Made by a program: the position numbers and the translations under genes
Notes under the pieces: model-generated
The model's database searches: none
Seen by the model: the letters and a program-made list of their open reading frames with translations, nothing else
Told to the model about the DNA's origin: nothing
Shown: positions 47,891 through 57,416 of the stretch, in pieces
Layout: the number at the start of each line of letters is the position of its first letter
How positions within the stretch are numbered: the stretch's first letter is position 1
Source: Camellia lanceoleosa
Lineage: Eukaryota > Streptophyta > Magnoliopsida > Ericales > Theaceae
Reading direction: 5' to 3'
Length of the DNA stretch: 64,000 bases
Assembly: GCA_025200525.1 (NCBI GenBank)
Contig: CM045762.1
Span: 22,231,374 to 22,295,373, forward strand

Positions 47891-48107
47891 TGTGGGGATG
47901 GCTAATAAGCCATCCCCTGCCCTTCCAAGGCAAAACACAAGTGTTTGGTGCAAAACCAGACACAAAACGGTCGAGTTCGGAGATCCTGAGATAGGGCGCG
48001 TAGCCGAGACCTCTGGGAACTCCAAACGAACACAAACATGGATAATCACCGAGTGTTCAAACGGCGACGTCCAAGTCTTGAGGATGGTCAAAAATGGGGT
48101 GTCTACA

Positions 48108-48124
48108 GTTGCCCCTCTTTGACC
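48108..48124 (-). promoter_or_regulatory. Polypurine tract
   Basis: The minus strand reads GGTCAAAGAGGGGCAAC immediately before the LTR start TGTAGACA. This is the plus-strand priming site and proves that 44193-48107 is a 3' LTR. Confidence 0.8.
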
Positions 48125-48591
48125 GAACTCGAAAGTCATAACAATGATGGGAGTGAATGTCAAAGCCCAGAGACGACCCATTTTTGACAAGGCCGAAGAC
48201 TTGGACAAACATGCAAGACAAACAAGGTATGCGCCCGAAGGCAGGGGCAAAATGCAATTGAAAATGCAAGAAGCCGAGCATAACTTATGATCATGCAAAG
48301 AAAGCTGTAATGAAGCATGCATGCGACAGTTTTAAGCTAGCGTACACCAATCTATATTACAATGCAGAAAGGATGTAAGAGAATTATGCAATTCTCGATA
48401 CGTCTCACTCGGAGGATACAATACCTGTGCGGCTCGTCGGGTTGCACCGGCCTCAAATGAATCGTACATACAATATCGTGCCTGAAAAGAAGACAGACTT
48501 AACAGGTACAATGTCATTAACAATATGCATGACAATGCAGTCAAAAGCGCGTGGCAACGTATGCAATGTGTATAGCAAGATAGTGGGATTG

Positions 48592-50127
48592 AACACATGT
48601 GAGTAAAGCAATGCACGCATGCAAGCAATGTATATATAAAGAAACCCGGAATTGAACATATGCAAGTAAAGCAATGCACGCATGCAAGCAATGTATATAT
48701 AAAGAAACCCAGAATTGAACATATGCAAGTAAAACAAGCGATCAATGCGAGCAATGTGTATGGAAAGAGAACTTGAACACATGTGAGTAAAGCAATGCAC
48801 ACATGCACGCAATGTGTATATAAAAGGAACTTGAACACATGCAAGTAAAGCAATGCACGCATGCACGCAATGTGTATATAAAAGGAACTTGAACACATGT
48901 AAGTAAAGCAATGCACGCATGCACGCAATGGGTATATAAAAGGAACTTGAACACATGTGAGTAAAGCAATGCACGCATGCACGCAATGTGTATATAAAAG
49001 GAACTTGAACACATGTGAGTAAAGCAATTCACGCATGCACGCAATCTGTATATAAAAGGAACTTGAACACATGTAAGTAAAGCAATGCACGCATGCACGC
49101 AATGTGTATATAAAAGGAACTTGAACACATGTGAGTAAAGCAATGCACGCATGCACGCAATGTGTATATAAAAGGAACTTGAACACATGTGAGTAAAGCA
49201 ATGCACGCATGCACGCAATGTGTATTATGAAAGGAACTTGAACACATGGAAGTAAAGCAATGAACACATGCACGCAATGTGTATATAAAAGGAACTTGAA
49301 CACATGTAAGTAAAGCAATGCACGCATGCACGCAATGTGTATATAAAAGGAACTTGAACACATGTGAGTAAAGCAATGCACGCATGCACGCAATGTGTAT
49401 ATAAAAGGAACTTGAACACATGTGAGTAAAGCAATGCACGCATGCATGCAATGTGTATATAAAAGGAACTTGAACACATGTAAGTAAAGCAATGCACGCA
49501 TGCACGCAATGTGTATATAAAAGGAACTTGAACACATGGAACACATGTAAGTAAAGCAATGCACGCATGCACGCAATGTGTATATAAAAGGAACTTGGAC
49601 ACATGTGAGTAAAGCAATGCACGCATGCACGCAATGTATATATAAAAGGAACTTGAACACATGTGAGTAAAGCAATGCACGCATGCACGCAATGTGTACA
49701 TAAAAGGAACTTGAACACATGTGAGTAAAGCAATGCACGCATGCACGCAATGTGTACATAAAAGGAACTTGAACACATGTAAGTAAAGCAATGCACGCAT
49801 GCACGCAATGTGTATATAAAAGGAACTTGAACACATGTGAGTAAAGCAATGCACGCATGCATGCAATGTGTATATAAAAGGAACTTGAACACATGTAAGT
49901 AAAGCAATGCACGCATGCACGCAATGTGTATATAAAAGGAACTTGAACACATGTGAGTAAAGCAATGCACGCATGCACGCAATGTGTATATAAAAGGAAC
50001 TTCAACACATGTGAGTAAAGTAATGCACGCATGCACGTAATTTGTATATAAAAGGAACTTGAACACATGTGAGTAAAGCAATGCACGCATGCACGCAATG
50101 TGTATTATGAAAGGAACTTGAAATTGA
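48592..50127. repeat. 58-bp minisatellite in the 3' untranslated region
   Basis: About 26 head-to-tail copies of a 58-bp unit (AAAGGAACTTGAACACATGT, GAGTAAAGCAATGC, ACGCATGCACGCAATG, TGTATATA). The left three units are diverged and slightly longer. Successive starts at 48781, 48839, 48897 and 48955 show the period. One unit near 49535 has a small internal duplication. Since 58 is not a multiple of 3 and the unit has no minus-strand stop, long overlapping minus-strand frames up to 588 codons appear; they are not genes. Variable tandem repeats between pol and the 3' LTR are known in Ogre-type elements. Confidence 0.95.
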
Positions 50128-50155
50128 ACATGGTAAAACATGATGCGGAAATACA

Positions 50156-50935
50156 ACGTACTGCAACACAGTATGATTGATATGATTTACAGAATTCACA
50201 AGATATAAAAGGATACGGGAAGGAGCGTCCTTCGCATGTGCCGAGCATCGCTCACAAAAGTCATGGCCTGAGGTCAACTCGAAAGTCCACTTGCATTCTG
50301 ACAGTGCATTTTCTTGTATTGCCTTGAATGATGAAGGTGCCAAACCACACAATTGACCCGAACAAGGGCGCGAAAGGTATAATGACCGCGAGGGGAGGTT
50401 ACTGGTATCCATTCGGGTACCCTGCTACCCTGTTATTTTCCTGCTTTACTTTCCTTTTTATTAGGAGTTTAAGCATATTGCATTGCCTCAGGCAGGTTCT
50501 ATTTTTTTTGAATTCGCATATTTTTCTTCTTCTCTTTTTTTAGAAATACATGACGGAAATGAAACAGCTATTTGTTCAAAAGGTGTTGCATTTGCACGTT
50601 CTATGCATCGCATCGTAAGGCATCACATAAAAATGTGAATCAAATTCACACTGTATTTTGAAAACGAAGCATCGCATCGTAATAATCAGGTAGTGAACCA
50701 ATTACAACTCGATAAGCAAAGCAAAGGATCTCGTTTCAGCTGGGTGCAAGTACAACTCGATAAACAGTACAAAGACTTAAAGAGAGAGTGAAATACAACT
50801 CGATAAGCAAATATACAACAACTCGATAAGCAAATGGGTGTGCCCTCGTGAGAATTGATCACTGGAGGGTATTGGAGGGTGGTGGGATTTTCCAATCCTT
50901 AGCATGGAAAGCTCAGGGGACAAGAGGGGGAACTA
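50156..50935. other. Spacer with short ACAACTCGATAAGCAA repeats
   Basis: No gene recognised. Copies of ACAACTCGATAAGCAA or close variants lie at about 50704, 50751, 50795 and 50818. The region lies upstream of the antisense ORF. Confidence 0.5.
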
Positions 50936-51062
50936 TCGGCCCAGCTAAAAGTCCACCGGCCGTGAGTAAAGGCCATCGGCCAAAAAAATGATCCATCGGC
51001 CAAAACAGATGGCCGGTCGACAATATATTTGGCCGGTCGGCAATCTATTCGGCCGATCAGCC
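50936..51062. repeat. 20-bp phased CGGCC-type array upstream of antisense ORF
   Basis: TCGGCC-type motifs with the TC step at 50936, 50956, 50976, 50996, 51017, 51037 and 51057: seven copies at 20-21 bp. The first four read ATCGGCC/ACCGGCC and the last three GGCCGGTCG/GGCCGATC. The array lies 40-165 bp upstream of a TATA-like CTATTTAACC (about 51101) and 110-240 bp upstream of the ORF start. The same motif family forms the arrays in the LTRs. Confidence 0.85.
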
Positions 51063-51173
51063 AAGAATGGGAGGAACCAGCAGAATGCTGACACCTATCC
51101 TCTATTTAACCTTATCTCCTACAAAAGACCCCAGCTTCGTAGTTTTCTTCATTTCCACTCTGATTTACTCCAA

Positions 51174-52458
51174 ATGGAAGAATTCCTTGCCCAAAATCTC
51201 GCAACTTGGATTAACAACTTGGATGGCTCTAAAAGTGAATTTCCTGCCTTCAAGATAAACGCACTATTCACTTTATGCCGCACCCAAGATTTTCCATTTT
51301 TTCATGCTGCGACAAGGTTTTGGAATCCGGTGACACACGTCTTCAGCTTTAGCGGGCAAGAGGTGTGTCCTACCTTCAAAGATTTCCAAGCTCTAATGGA
51401 AACTAAGCGTAATGAAGAAATTTTGCCCCAACTTCGTTTTGGCCATGCCCAAGTCTTAGGGCAAATGTGTGGGCTCTCAATACCCGATGCTCGTTCTCTG
51501 ATTCGTGATGGGATGTTGGACGTTCCAAGCTTGGTTTGCCGTTTTTCTGAGACTGGTGATTGTGGTGACCATCGCTGGCAAGGCTTCCAGCGACACACCC
51601 TCTGTTTGTGCATGCTGTCTCATTTTCTGTTTGTCTTAGGTTCCGGAGGGTCTAGTGTCCGGTTGATTGAGGTTGCCCAAGGCTTGAAGGAGGGCAAAAG
51701 CTGCATCGCCATGATTCTGGCTGAGACGTTGCTGGGCTTAGACGCCTTTTATCGTCGAGAGACGACCAGATTAGCAGGGAGTCCACTATTACTGCAGGTA
51801 ATGTTTCCCGCCCAATCTCACATATATGTTTGCTCACATCACTCGGCCCTCAGGCTCGGTTTTTCTCACAAAAACCCCTTTCTTACTTTTTCTCTCATCG
51901 TACATCTCTCTATTATTTATTCTCTCATTTTTCATCCCTCCCCAGGTATGGTTGATGGATAAACTGCAGGTTGTGGACTCTTGCCCAACTTATTCAGCTC
52001 GCGGTTACTTTTTTTAGCAACGCCTAGTTGACGCCCTCGACGAGGGTTGGTGGTTCGAATGGATGTGCAGTCTGTCCGCAGACCGTATTGCTTGGCGGTG
52101 CTCTTGGCTCAATTTCCCGGTAATGAGCTACAGCATGACCCGTCAACTCGGGATCCAATTGATTGGCTTGACTCATTGTGTCTTCTACTTTTCGTTTCGT
52201 ATCCTGCGCCAGTTCGGTCATGATCAGACTTGTCCGCCGGAAGGGATAGAGTACCCGGCTACATTCCCGATTCGAGGCGCACAGCTGGCCCGATATGCCA
52301 CAGCATGGAGGACGAGAGAACTCCTGGCCCCTGCTCCCACCTTCAGTTGCACTTTGTCTGAAGAGTGCTTGGATTGGCTTAATGAAGAGGCACAGGAAGG
52401 GCCCACTTTGTCATCAGAGGCTTCGACCAGCTCTGGGAGGGGGCGTAGGAGCACCTGA
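51174..52458 (+). pseudogene. Antisense ORF of the Ogre-like element, plant-mobile-domain-like protein
   Basis: On the plus strand, opposite to gag-pol. The start is placed at the ATG at 51174 (CAAATGG context), although the frame is open from 50988. Exon 1 (51174-51797) contains FPAFKINALFTLCRTQDFPF, VCPTFKDFQALM and HAQVLGQMCGL. An intron (51798-51945, 148 bp) has GT/AG ends and a pyrimidine-rich 3' end. Exon 2 (51946-52458) continues in frame with VWLMDKLQVVDSCPTYSARG, then a TAG at 52015, then DALDEGWWFEWM and IRGAQLARYATAW. It would be 378 codons but for this one stop. The pattern recalls plant mobile-domain proteins, found both in host genes and in retroelements; the exact family is uncertain. 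A nuclear or DNA-related role is only a guess. Confidence 0.65.
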
Positions 52459-53150
52459 CTTGACTATGCCCAGAATTTATTGCTTTATTAGTACTTTCAA
52501 GTTTTCTTTGTGAGTGTAATAAAAAGCAACTTCAATTGTATGCAAGAGCAAGAGAACTCTGTATTGAAATCAATGAAATTGAAGGTTGTGGTACTGAAAA
52601 TTTTCCGCTTTGGTCCAGAAATGGTATTAGTTGTAAAAAGATTGATTTGAACAGAGTCACCTTTATTAAAACTTTTCAAAATTATTTTCGATATGGATCA
52701 GAACTGGACATGCCTGAGATTTGTCACTGAGATGCACAACCCCGGATCCTAGCAACTGGAAAGTTGCCCCTTGTTTGAACGGTACCAGGGCACTGTACGG
52801 CAACGGAAAGTTGCCCCTAGTCTGAATGGCACTGTACTGGAGATTGCGATAGACGCTGATGGACAAAGATGACCGAGACGATCAGACGGACAAAGTTGAT
52901 CGGGGAAAAGTTTATGGCTGAACTTCAGGATGAAGCTGCCTACATATCCCAAAGATGGGAATCAAGCCTTACGTAGTTCAAGCTTGGGTTCACTCGAGTA
53001 TTTTCACTCTCCTTTTGTGCTCTAACTTTTGCCAAGGCCGCCCTTTGCGAGTTTTTAACCTTGCGAGCTCAGTTTTTATATTTTTCTAATTTTTGTGTGC
53101 TTTGAATTTTGCCTAGGTCGCCCTTTCGGGTTTTCGGCCTAGCGAGCCTC
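52459..53150. other. Intergenic part between antisense ORF and integrase end
   Basis: The 3' ends of the convergent ORFs meet here. Repeats are GGAAAGTTGCCCC (52758 and 52805) and two copies of a unit of about 90 bp with CCGCCCTTTGCGAG / TCGCCCTTTCGGG (from about 53035 and 53118). No gene recognised. Confidence 0.5.
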
Positions 53151-54361
53151 TCAGGGGTAATATTTCTTCAACTTGTCTATGTTGATCGGTTGGGAGAACT
53201 CTAGGCCATCTAGGTCCATCAGAACCACAGCTCCACCTGACCAGATAGACTTGATGATATAGGGACCAGTCCAATTGGTTCTGAACTTGCCCCTTGGGTC
53301 GTGGATAGGAGCTCGGTTGTCTTTGAGTACCAAATCTCCTTCCTTCAAATTCCTGGACTTAACCTTCTTGTTAAAAGCCCGGGCAATTCTGTGTTGATAT
53401 CCTTGGACATGGTATAGTGCTTTTAATCTCCTCTCATCGAAGAGCATGAGTTCCTCGAATGCTTCTCGCCAATGCCTCGGCTATTTGACACTCGGCCAAT
53501 ACTGTAAAGACGAACCTCAATCTCTATAGGTAGAACGGCCTCCATCCCATAAACCAAGGAATACGGGCGCCTCAGAGACGTTCTAATTGAAGTTCGGTAG
53601 ACCCACAGAGCAAACGGCAACTTATCTGGCCAATCCCGGTAGGTTTCCACCGTCTTCTGCAATATGTGTTTGATGTTCTTGTTGGCGGCCTCAACTGCTC
53701 CGTTGGTCTGCGGCCGATATATGGACGACTTATGAAAAGCCACATTGTATTTCTCCAACAAATCAATCACCTCTTTCTTGAAGTGGGAACCATTGTCTGA
53801 AATGATCTCGTTCGGGACTCCATAACGGTAGATAATGTTGTTTCTTATAAACTTTGCGACATGCGAAGCCTTCAGCACCGCATAAGATTGGGCCTCGACC
53901 CACTTCGTAAAGTAATCTATTGCTACCAAGATAAACTCATGCCCATTTGACCCCTTTGGGGTAACAGCCCCAATCACATCAATTCCCCAAACTGAAAATG
54001 GCCATGGCGACGTCATGTTGTACAGCTTTGATGGCAGGATGTTCATGCGGTTCGCATGGATCTGGCATTTGTGGCATCGCCGAACAAAGCCGATACAATC
54101 TTCCTCCATGGTAGACCAGTAGTAACCCTGTCTGAGGATTTTCTGTGCCAGCATTACCCTATTCATATGTACCCCACATTCTCCTCCATGGATGGCCTCC
54201 ATCAGGCGCTTCGACTCTTCAGCTTCTACACACAACTTGTGCATTCCCAGGTGACCTCTTTTGTACAATTTACCCCCGCAGATGATAAACTGAACAGCCA
54301 TTCTTCTGATTGCCCTTTTGTCCTTGGCATTTGCCCCTGGTGGGTACGCCTTCTTTTCCAA
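53151..54361 (-). pseudogene. Integrase of the Ogre-like element
   Basis: Minus-strand frame 54361-53423 has the HHCC zinc part (HGGECGVHMNR ... CHKCQIHAN), the three catalytic acidic residues in VWGIDVIGAV, IISDNGSHF and GAVEAANKNI, and the core end YGMEAVLPIEIE. A frame change at about 53440 leads into the C-terminal domain (53447-53151) with the GDLVL and NWTGPYIIKSI motifs. The DDE triad is intact. It would insert the element DNA into the genome. Broken by the frameshift and by the missing N-terminal part of the polyprotein. Confidence 0.9.
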
Positions 54362-54382
54362 GAAGTTCCATATGTCGTAATA

Positions 54383-55027
54383 CTAGGGGTTGTTGTCCTG
54401 CACTTCATCTATGGCAGAGATTGACTCGTAAGCAGGTGCAAATTTCTGGTCAATAATGACTGGACGCATCCAGACTCTAGATGGGATGTCTATCATAGAA
54501 GATAGAGTTGCTAACGAATCTGCGAACCTATTGTTCTCTCTTACTAGGTGGGTGAAATTTAACTTCTCAAACCAAGGAATTAATAAATCCAAGATCTGGT
54601 GGAAAATTATCATCCTTTCCTCCTTGACTTTCTAGTCTCCTTTCGCCTGAGACACAACAAGGTTCGAGTCCCCAACGACGTCTAACCGCCTTGCCCCTAG
54701 TTCTAGGGCCGCTTCTAGACCGGCAATACATGCCTCATACTCTGCCTCATTGTTCGAGACTTTGAACCGAAGCTTGAATGCTAAAGGGATACGGGAATCG
54801 TCAGGCGCTATCAGTAACACCCCTATCCCATACCCATACTGATTTGATGCTCCGTCAAAGTACATCGTCCAAGTTTCATCTTCGATGTGCAGAATAGCTT
54901 CATCTGGGAATAGGTACTCAACCGCTTCATCCCCTTCAACCGGGTGGTCGGCAAGGAACTCTGCTACCGCTCTCCCTTTTACGGACTTGCGCGTCACATA
55001 CTTGAGATCAAATTCGGAGAGCAACAA
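54383..55027 (-). pseudogene. Host-like second RNase H
   Basis: FDLKYVTRKSVKGRAVAEFL (end of the first RNase H), then WTMYFDGASNQYGYGIGVLL, VSNNEAEYEACIAGLEAALE and LDVVGDSNLVVSQAKGD. This is the duplicated RNase H of the Tat clade. A stop at about 54630 separates a short tail (54613-54383). Confidence 0.9.
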
Positions 55028-55031
55028 AGCA

Positions 55032-55795
55032 TTAACGAGCTAGCCTACCGTAAGTCTTGGTTTCTCGAAAAAGATATTTGATGGGATCGAGTCGTGAAAC
55101 CAACATTACAGAGTGAGCTAACAGTAGTGCCGCAGCTTCTGGTAGCCCATACCAAGGCCAAACAAGCCTTCTCCAAATGAGTGTAGCGGTCTCGTAATCC
55201 AAAGATCTTCTTGCTCGATAGTAGATGGCCCTTTCTACTTTATCTTCCGACTTGTGCGAGCATGCACCCATTGTAGTCTCTTCTTCGACAGTACAATATC
55301 AACGGTTTCCCGGCTTTGGTGGTGACAACACGGCGGATTCTGTAGATGCTCTTTAACTGCTCAAATGCTTGGCATCGGCCTTCCCATTGGAACTTCTTTC
55401 CTTTCTTCGAAGACCAAAAGTGGTTCACAAGTTAAGGTTAGTTTTGAGATAAACCGCCTTATGAATTGCACTTTACCCGAAGCCTCGCACCTCCTTTTCA
55501 CCATTGGTGGTGGCATTTCTAAGATGGCCTTGATTTTAGAAGGGTCGACTTGATGCCCCTTTGTGTAATCGAAATCCCAAAGATTTTTCCCAGTAACACC
55601 AAACGTACACTTCTGAGGATTCAGCCGCAGCTGAAATTCTCGGATCCTTTGGAAAATTTTTTGCAAGGCGGTGTAGTGGCCCTCTCTTTCTTTGGACTTG
55701 ACAATCATGTCGTCCACGTACACCTCGACCTCTTTATGGATCATGTCATGTAATATTATGGTCGCAGCCCGTTGATATGTAGCTCCAGCATATCG
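55032..55795 (-). pseudogene. Reverse transcriptase C-terminal half and first RNase H
   Basis: The minus strand begins AGATYQRAATIILHDMIHKE, then VYVDDMIVKSK, the intact catalytic YVDD. KCTFGVTGK and PPPMVKRRCEASGKVQFIRR follow, then RNase H pieces in two frames (55428-55032). Frame changes near 55400 and 55250. The N-terminal half of RT is absent; the sequence right of 55800 is LTR in the opposite orientation. Confidence 0.85.
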
Positions 55796-55806
55796 CATGC
55801 GTGTGA
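55796..55806. other. Head-to-head junction between two Ogre-like copies
   Basis: Left of here minus-strand RT codons; right of here plus-strand LTR text (CGCATGCGTGTGAATGTTAA) that also occurs in the other two LTRs. The GCATGCG at the border can be read in both and may be junction microhomology. Confidence 0.7.
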
Positions 55807-56457
55807 ATGTTAACATGACAGTATGATTACCATGTGGCTAAATGCTTATGTGAGATAAACTGTTTGAATGCCTATGGGTGGAGGTTGGGTTGCTTGAGTT
55901 GGAAAACTCATTGAAATCCGTGTTTTAGCCTACTTGCGAGTAGCAACTTCAAATTGTTTTCCAAACAAGCGGATATGCAATGTTTATTTCCAATTTAGGC
56001 AATCTGGTCTATACTTGTTTGCTGCACGCATAACACAGTAATTCTAGGCTAATAATTGGAATAAGAGCATGTAATGTTTTCAAAAACGGATATCACGGTT
56101 AGTAGAGGCCGGTCTTGAAATTTGGCGAAAGGGGGTGCTCATAGCTGACCTTCCCCGATTGTACCCAAGCTCCCGAGCCAAGACCACTTTGGTGATGACG
56201 GACACATGGCCTTCGGCACCGAGTCAGGGTTTCCTAAATTTCCCATTTTAAAATATTTAGGTGGCAACTCTGTAATCTGGCAAAGTAGTCCATGTTTGGC
56301 ACTACTTTTCAAAAAATCTGTTTTCTCAAACGATTTGCCGGATTTGGACTCTTTGGTTCAAGATTAAGAACCGTGACAATCGAGTCCGAACTGTAGTAAA
56401 CCCAATACGAACAGAACGGGACTTAACCCTCCCGGGATGTGTTCAGGGATGTCTACA
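55800..56457 (+). mobile_element. 5' LTR, 3'-terminal fragment
   Basis: Ends GGATGTCTACA at 56457, five bases before the primer site. It matches 4921-5549 and 44193-44890 (minus), with shared blocks such as GTTAGTAGAGGCCGGTCTT and CCTTCGGCACCGAGTCAGGG. The upstream 3 kb or more of the LTR is missing. Confidence 0.9.
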
Positions 56458-56462
56458 GTTTC

Positions 56463-56480
56463 TGGCGACTCTGCTGGGGA
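56463..56480 (+). promoter_or_regulatory. Primer binding site, tRNA-Arg type
   Basis: TGGCGACTCTGCTGGGGA is complementary, apart from a few bases, to the 3' end of a plant tRNA-Arg (CCA plus acceptor stem and T arm). tRNA-Arg priming is characteristic of Ogre elements. Confidence 0.8.
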
Positions 56481-57416
56481 TTTTAGAGAGCTTGACTCGA
56501 ACTCGTGGTATCCTGTTTTGACTACACATATGTGTTTCTTTGCATTTCATGTGCATTGGTGTGCCTAGGACACCGTGTTGGCCATCTGCTATTCTTGAGC
56601 GGTTTGCCAGAGGCTTGTCTTGTCAAGGCATGTCCATAAGGCTGACCGGTTGCGGGCTCTGCCGATGTAGAACACAAACCCGGTTTTCGGGGCACCCTTC
56701 GACCATTCGACCTAGTGCATATCGAAATCCGTAGTGACCATTCCAAACTAGGACGGGTTGCTCACCCGATATTAGGTTGTTTGAAACATTGCATGCATAG
56801 TGAAACCCTAGCTCTCGACAAAATAGGGCGAAACCCTACCCCAACATAGGGGTGTATTGGCTCTCATTTATCTGCTATGTGCTTTTAGAGTGTATCTCTA
56901 CAGGAACACACATGTCAGTTTGCAAGATTGGGTATCAGGTCTGAGGGCATCAGTAATAGTATTTTGGGGAATCAGTTATCTGTGGGTACAAGATTCAGAC
57001 ATTGGGGGCAATGATTGACGATGATCGATATTTGAGAGCGATGTATCGGGTTCAGCGTGTTATCCAAACCATGTGTTGTATGTTTATTTTATGCCGTTGT
57101 GCTGTCCAATTGTCTGTTTATTTATACGCTTTATTTATCTCTTTATTAGGTAGTTGAGCACGATTGCTACCGACCCGATAGATATTCCCCAAGCACCCTG
57201 GCTTAGAGGCCGTCGACTCCTTCGATCTGAGGATCTGATAGACGGACAACCAGTGTACTACTCACTACCCTCGGTTACTAAACGAGGTCAAGAAGCGTAA
57301 GACATCAAGTGATCGGTTCAAGGGCTTTATCTACCCCACGTGTTCGATAGGGATCGGGATTACGTGTCACCGACAGAGAGAGAATATATACCAAGAATCC
57401 AACGAGCGAGGATAGC
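56481..57416 (+). other. Untranslated leader
   Basis: 936 bp with no supported coding sequence. Ogre elements often have an extra ORF before gag; I do not see one here. Confidence 0.5.

Larger units (their letters stand above)
44193..48107 (-). mobile_element. 3' LTR of the Ogre-like element
   Basis: On the minus strand it starts TGTAGACACCCCATTTTTGA at 48107, directly after a polypurine tract, and ends GGACATCTACA at 44193. The terminal bases TGTAGA...TCTACA are inverted. Its 3' third (GGTCTTCGGACCGG, CATAGCTGACCTTCCCCG, GGTGGCGACTCTG) matches the LTRs at 1200-5549 and 55800-56457. The length of 3915 bp is in the Ogre range. It contains two phased GC-rich arrays and a minus-strand TATA box. 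Confidence 0.9.
44193..55795 (-). mobile_element. Ogre-like Tat retrotransposon, 3' half, minus strand
   Basis: Reading leftwards on the minus strand: RT from the A-G-A-T-Y-Q-R block on, RNase H, host-like RNase H, integrase, an antisense ORF with intron, a 58-bp minisatellite, a polypurine tract and a 3' LTR of 3915 bp. It inserted into the antisense ORF of the preceding element; the base run GTAAT (44188-44192) would be one copy of its target duplication. Its gag-protease half is missing: at about 55795 the RT abuts plus-strand LTR sequence of a related copy. Confidence 0.85.

Noticed and set aside
48332..50156. Long minus-strand open frames (up to 588 codons, Cys/His-rich, repeated)
   Set aside because: They arise from a stop-free 58-bp tandem repeat that is open in several frames at once. 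No start context or family supports a protein.
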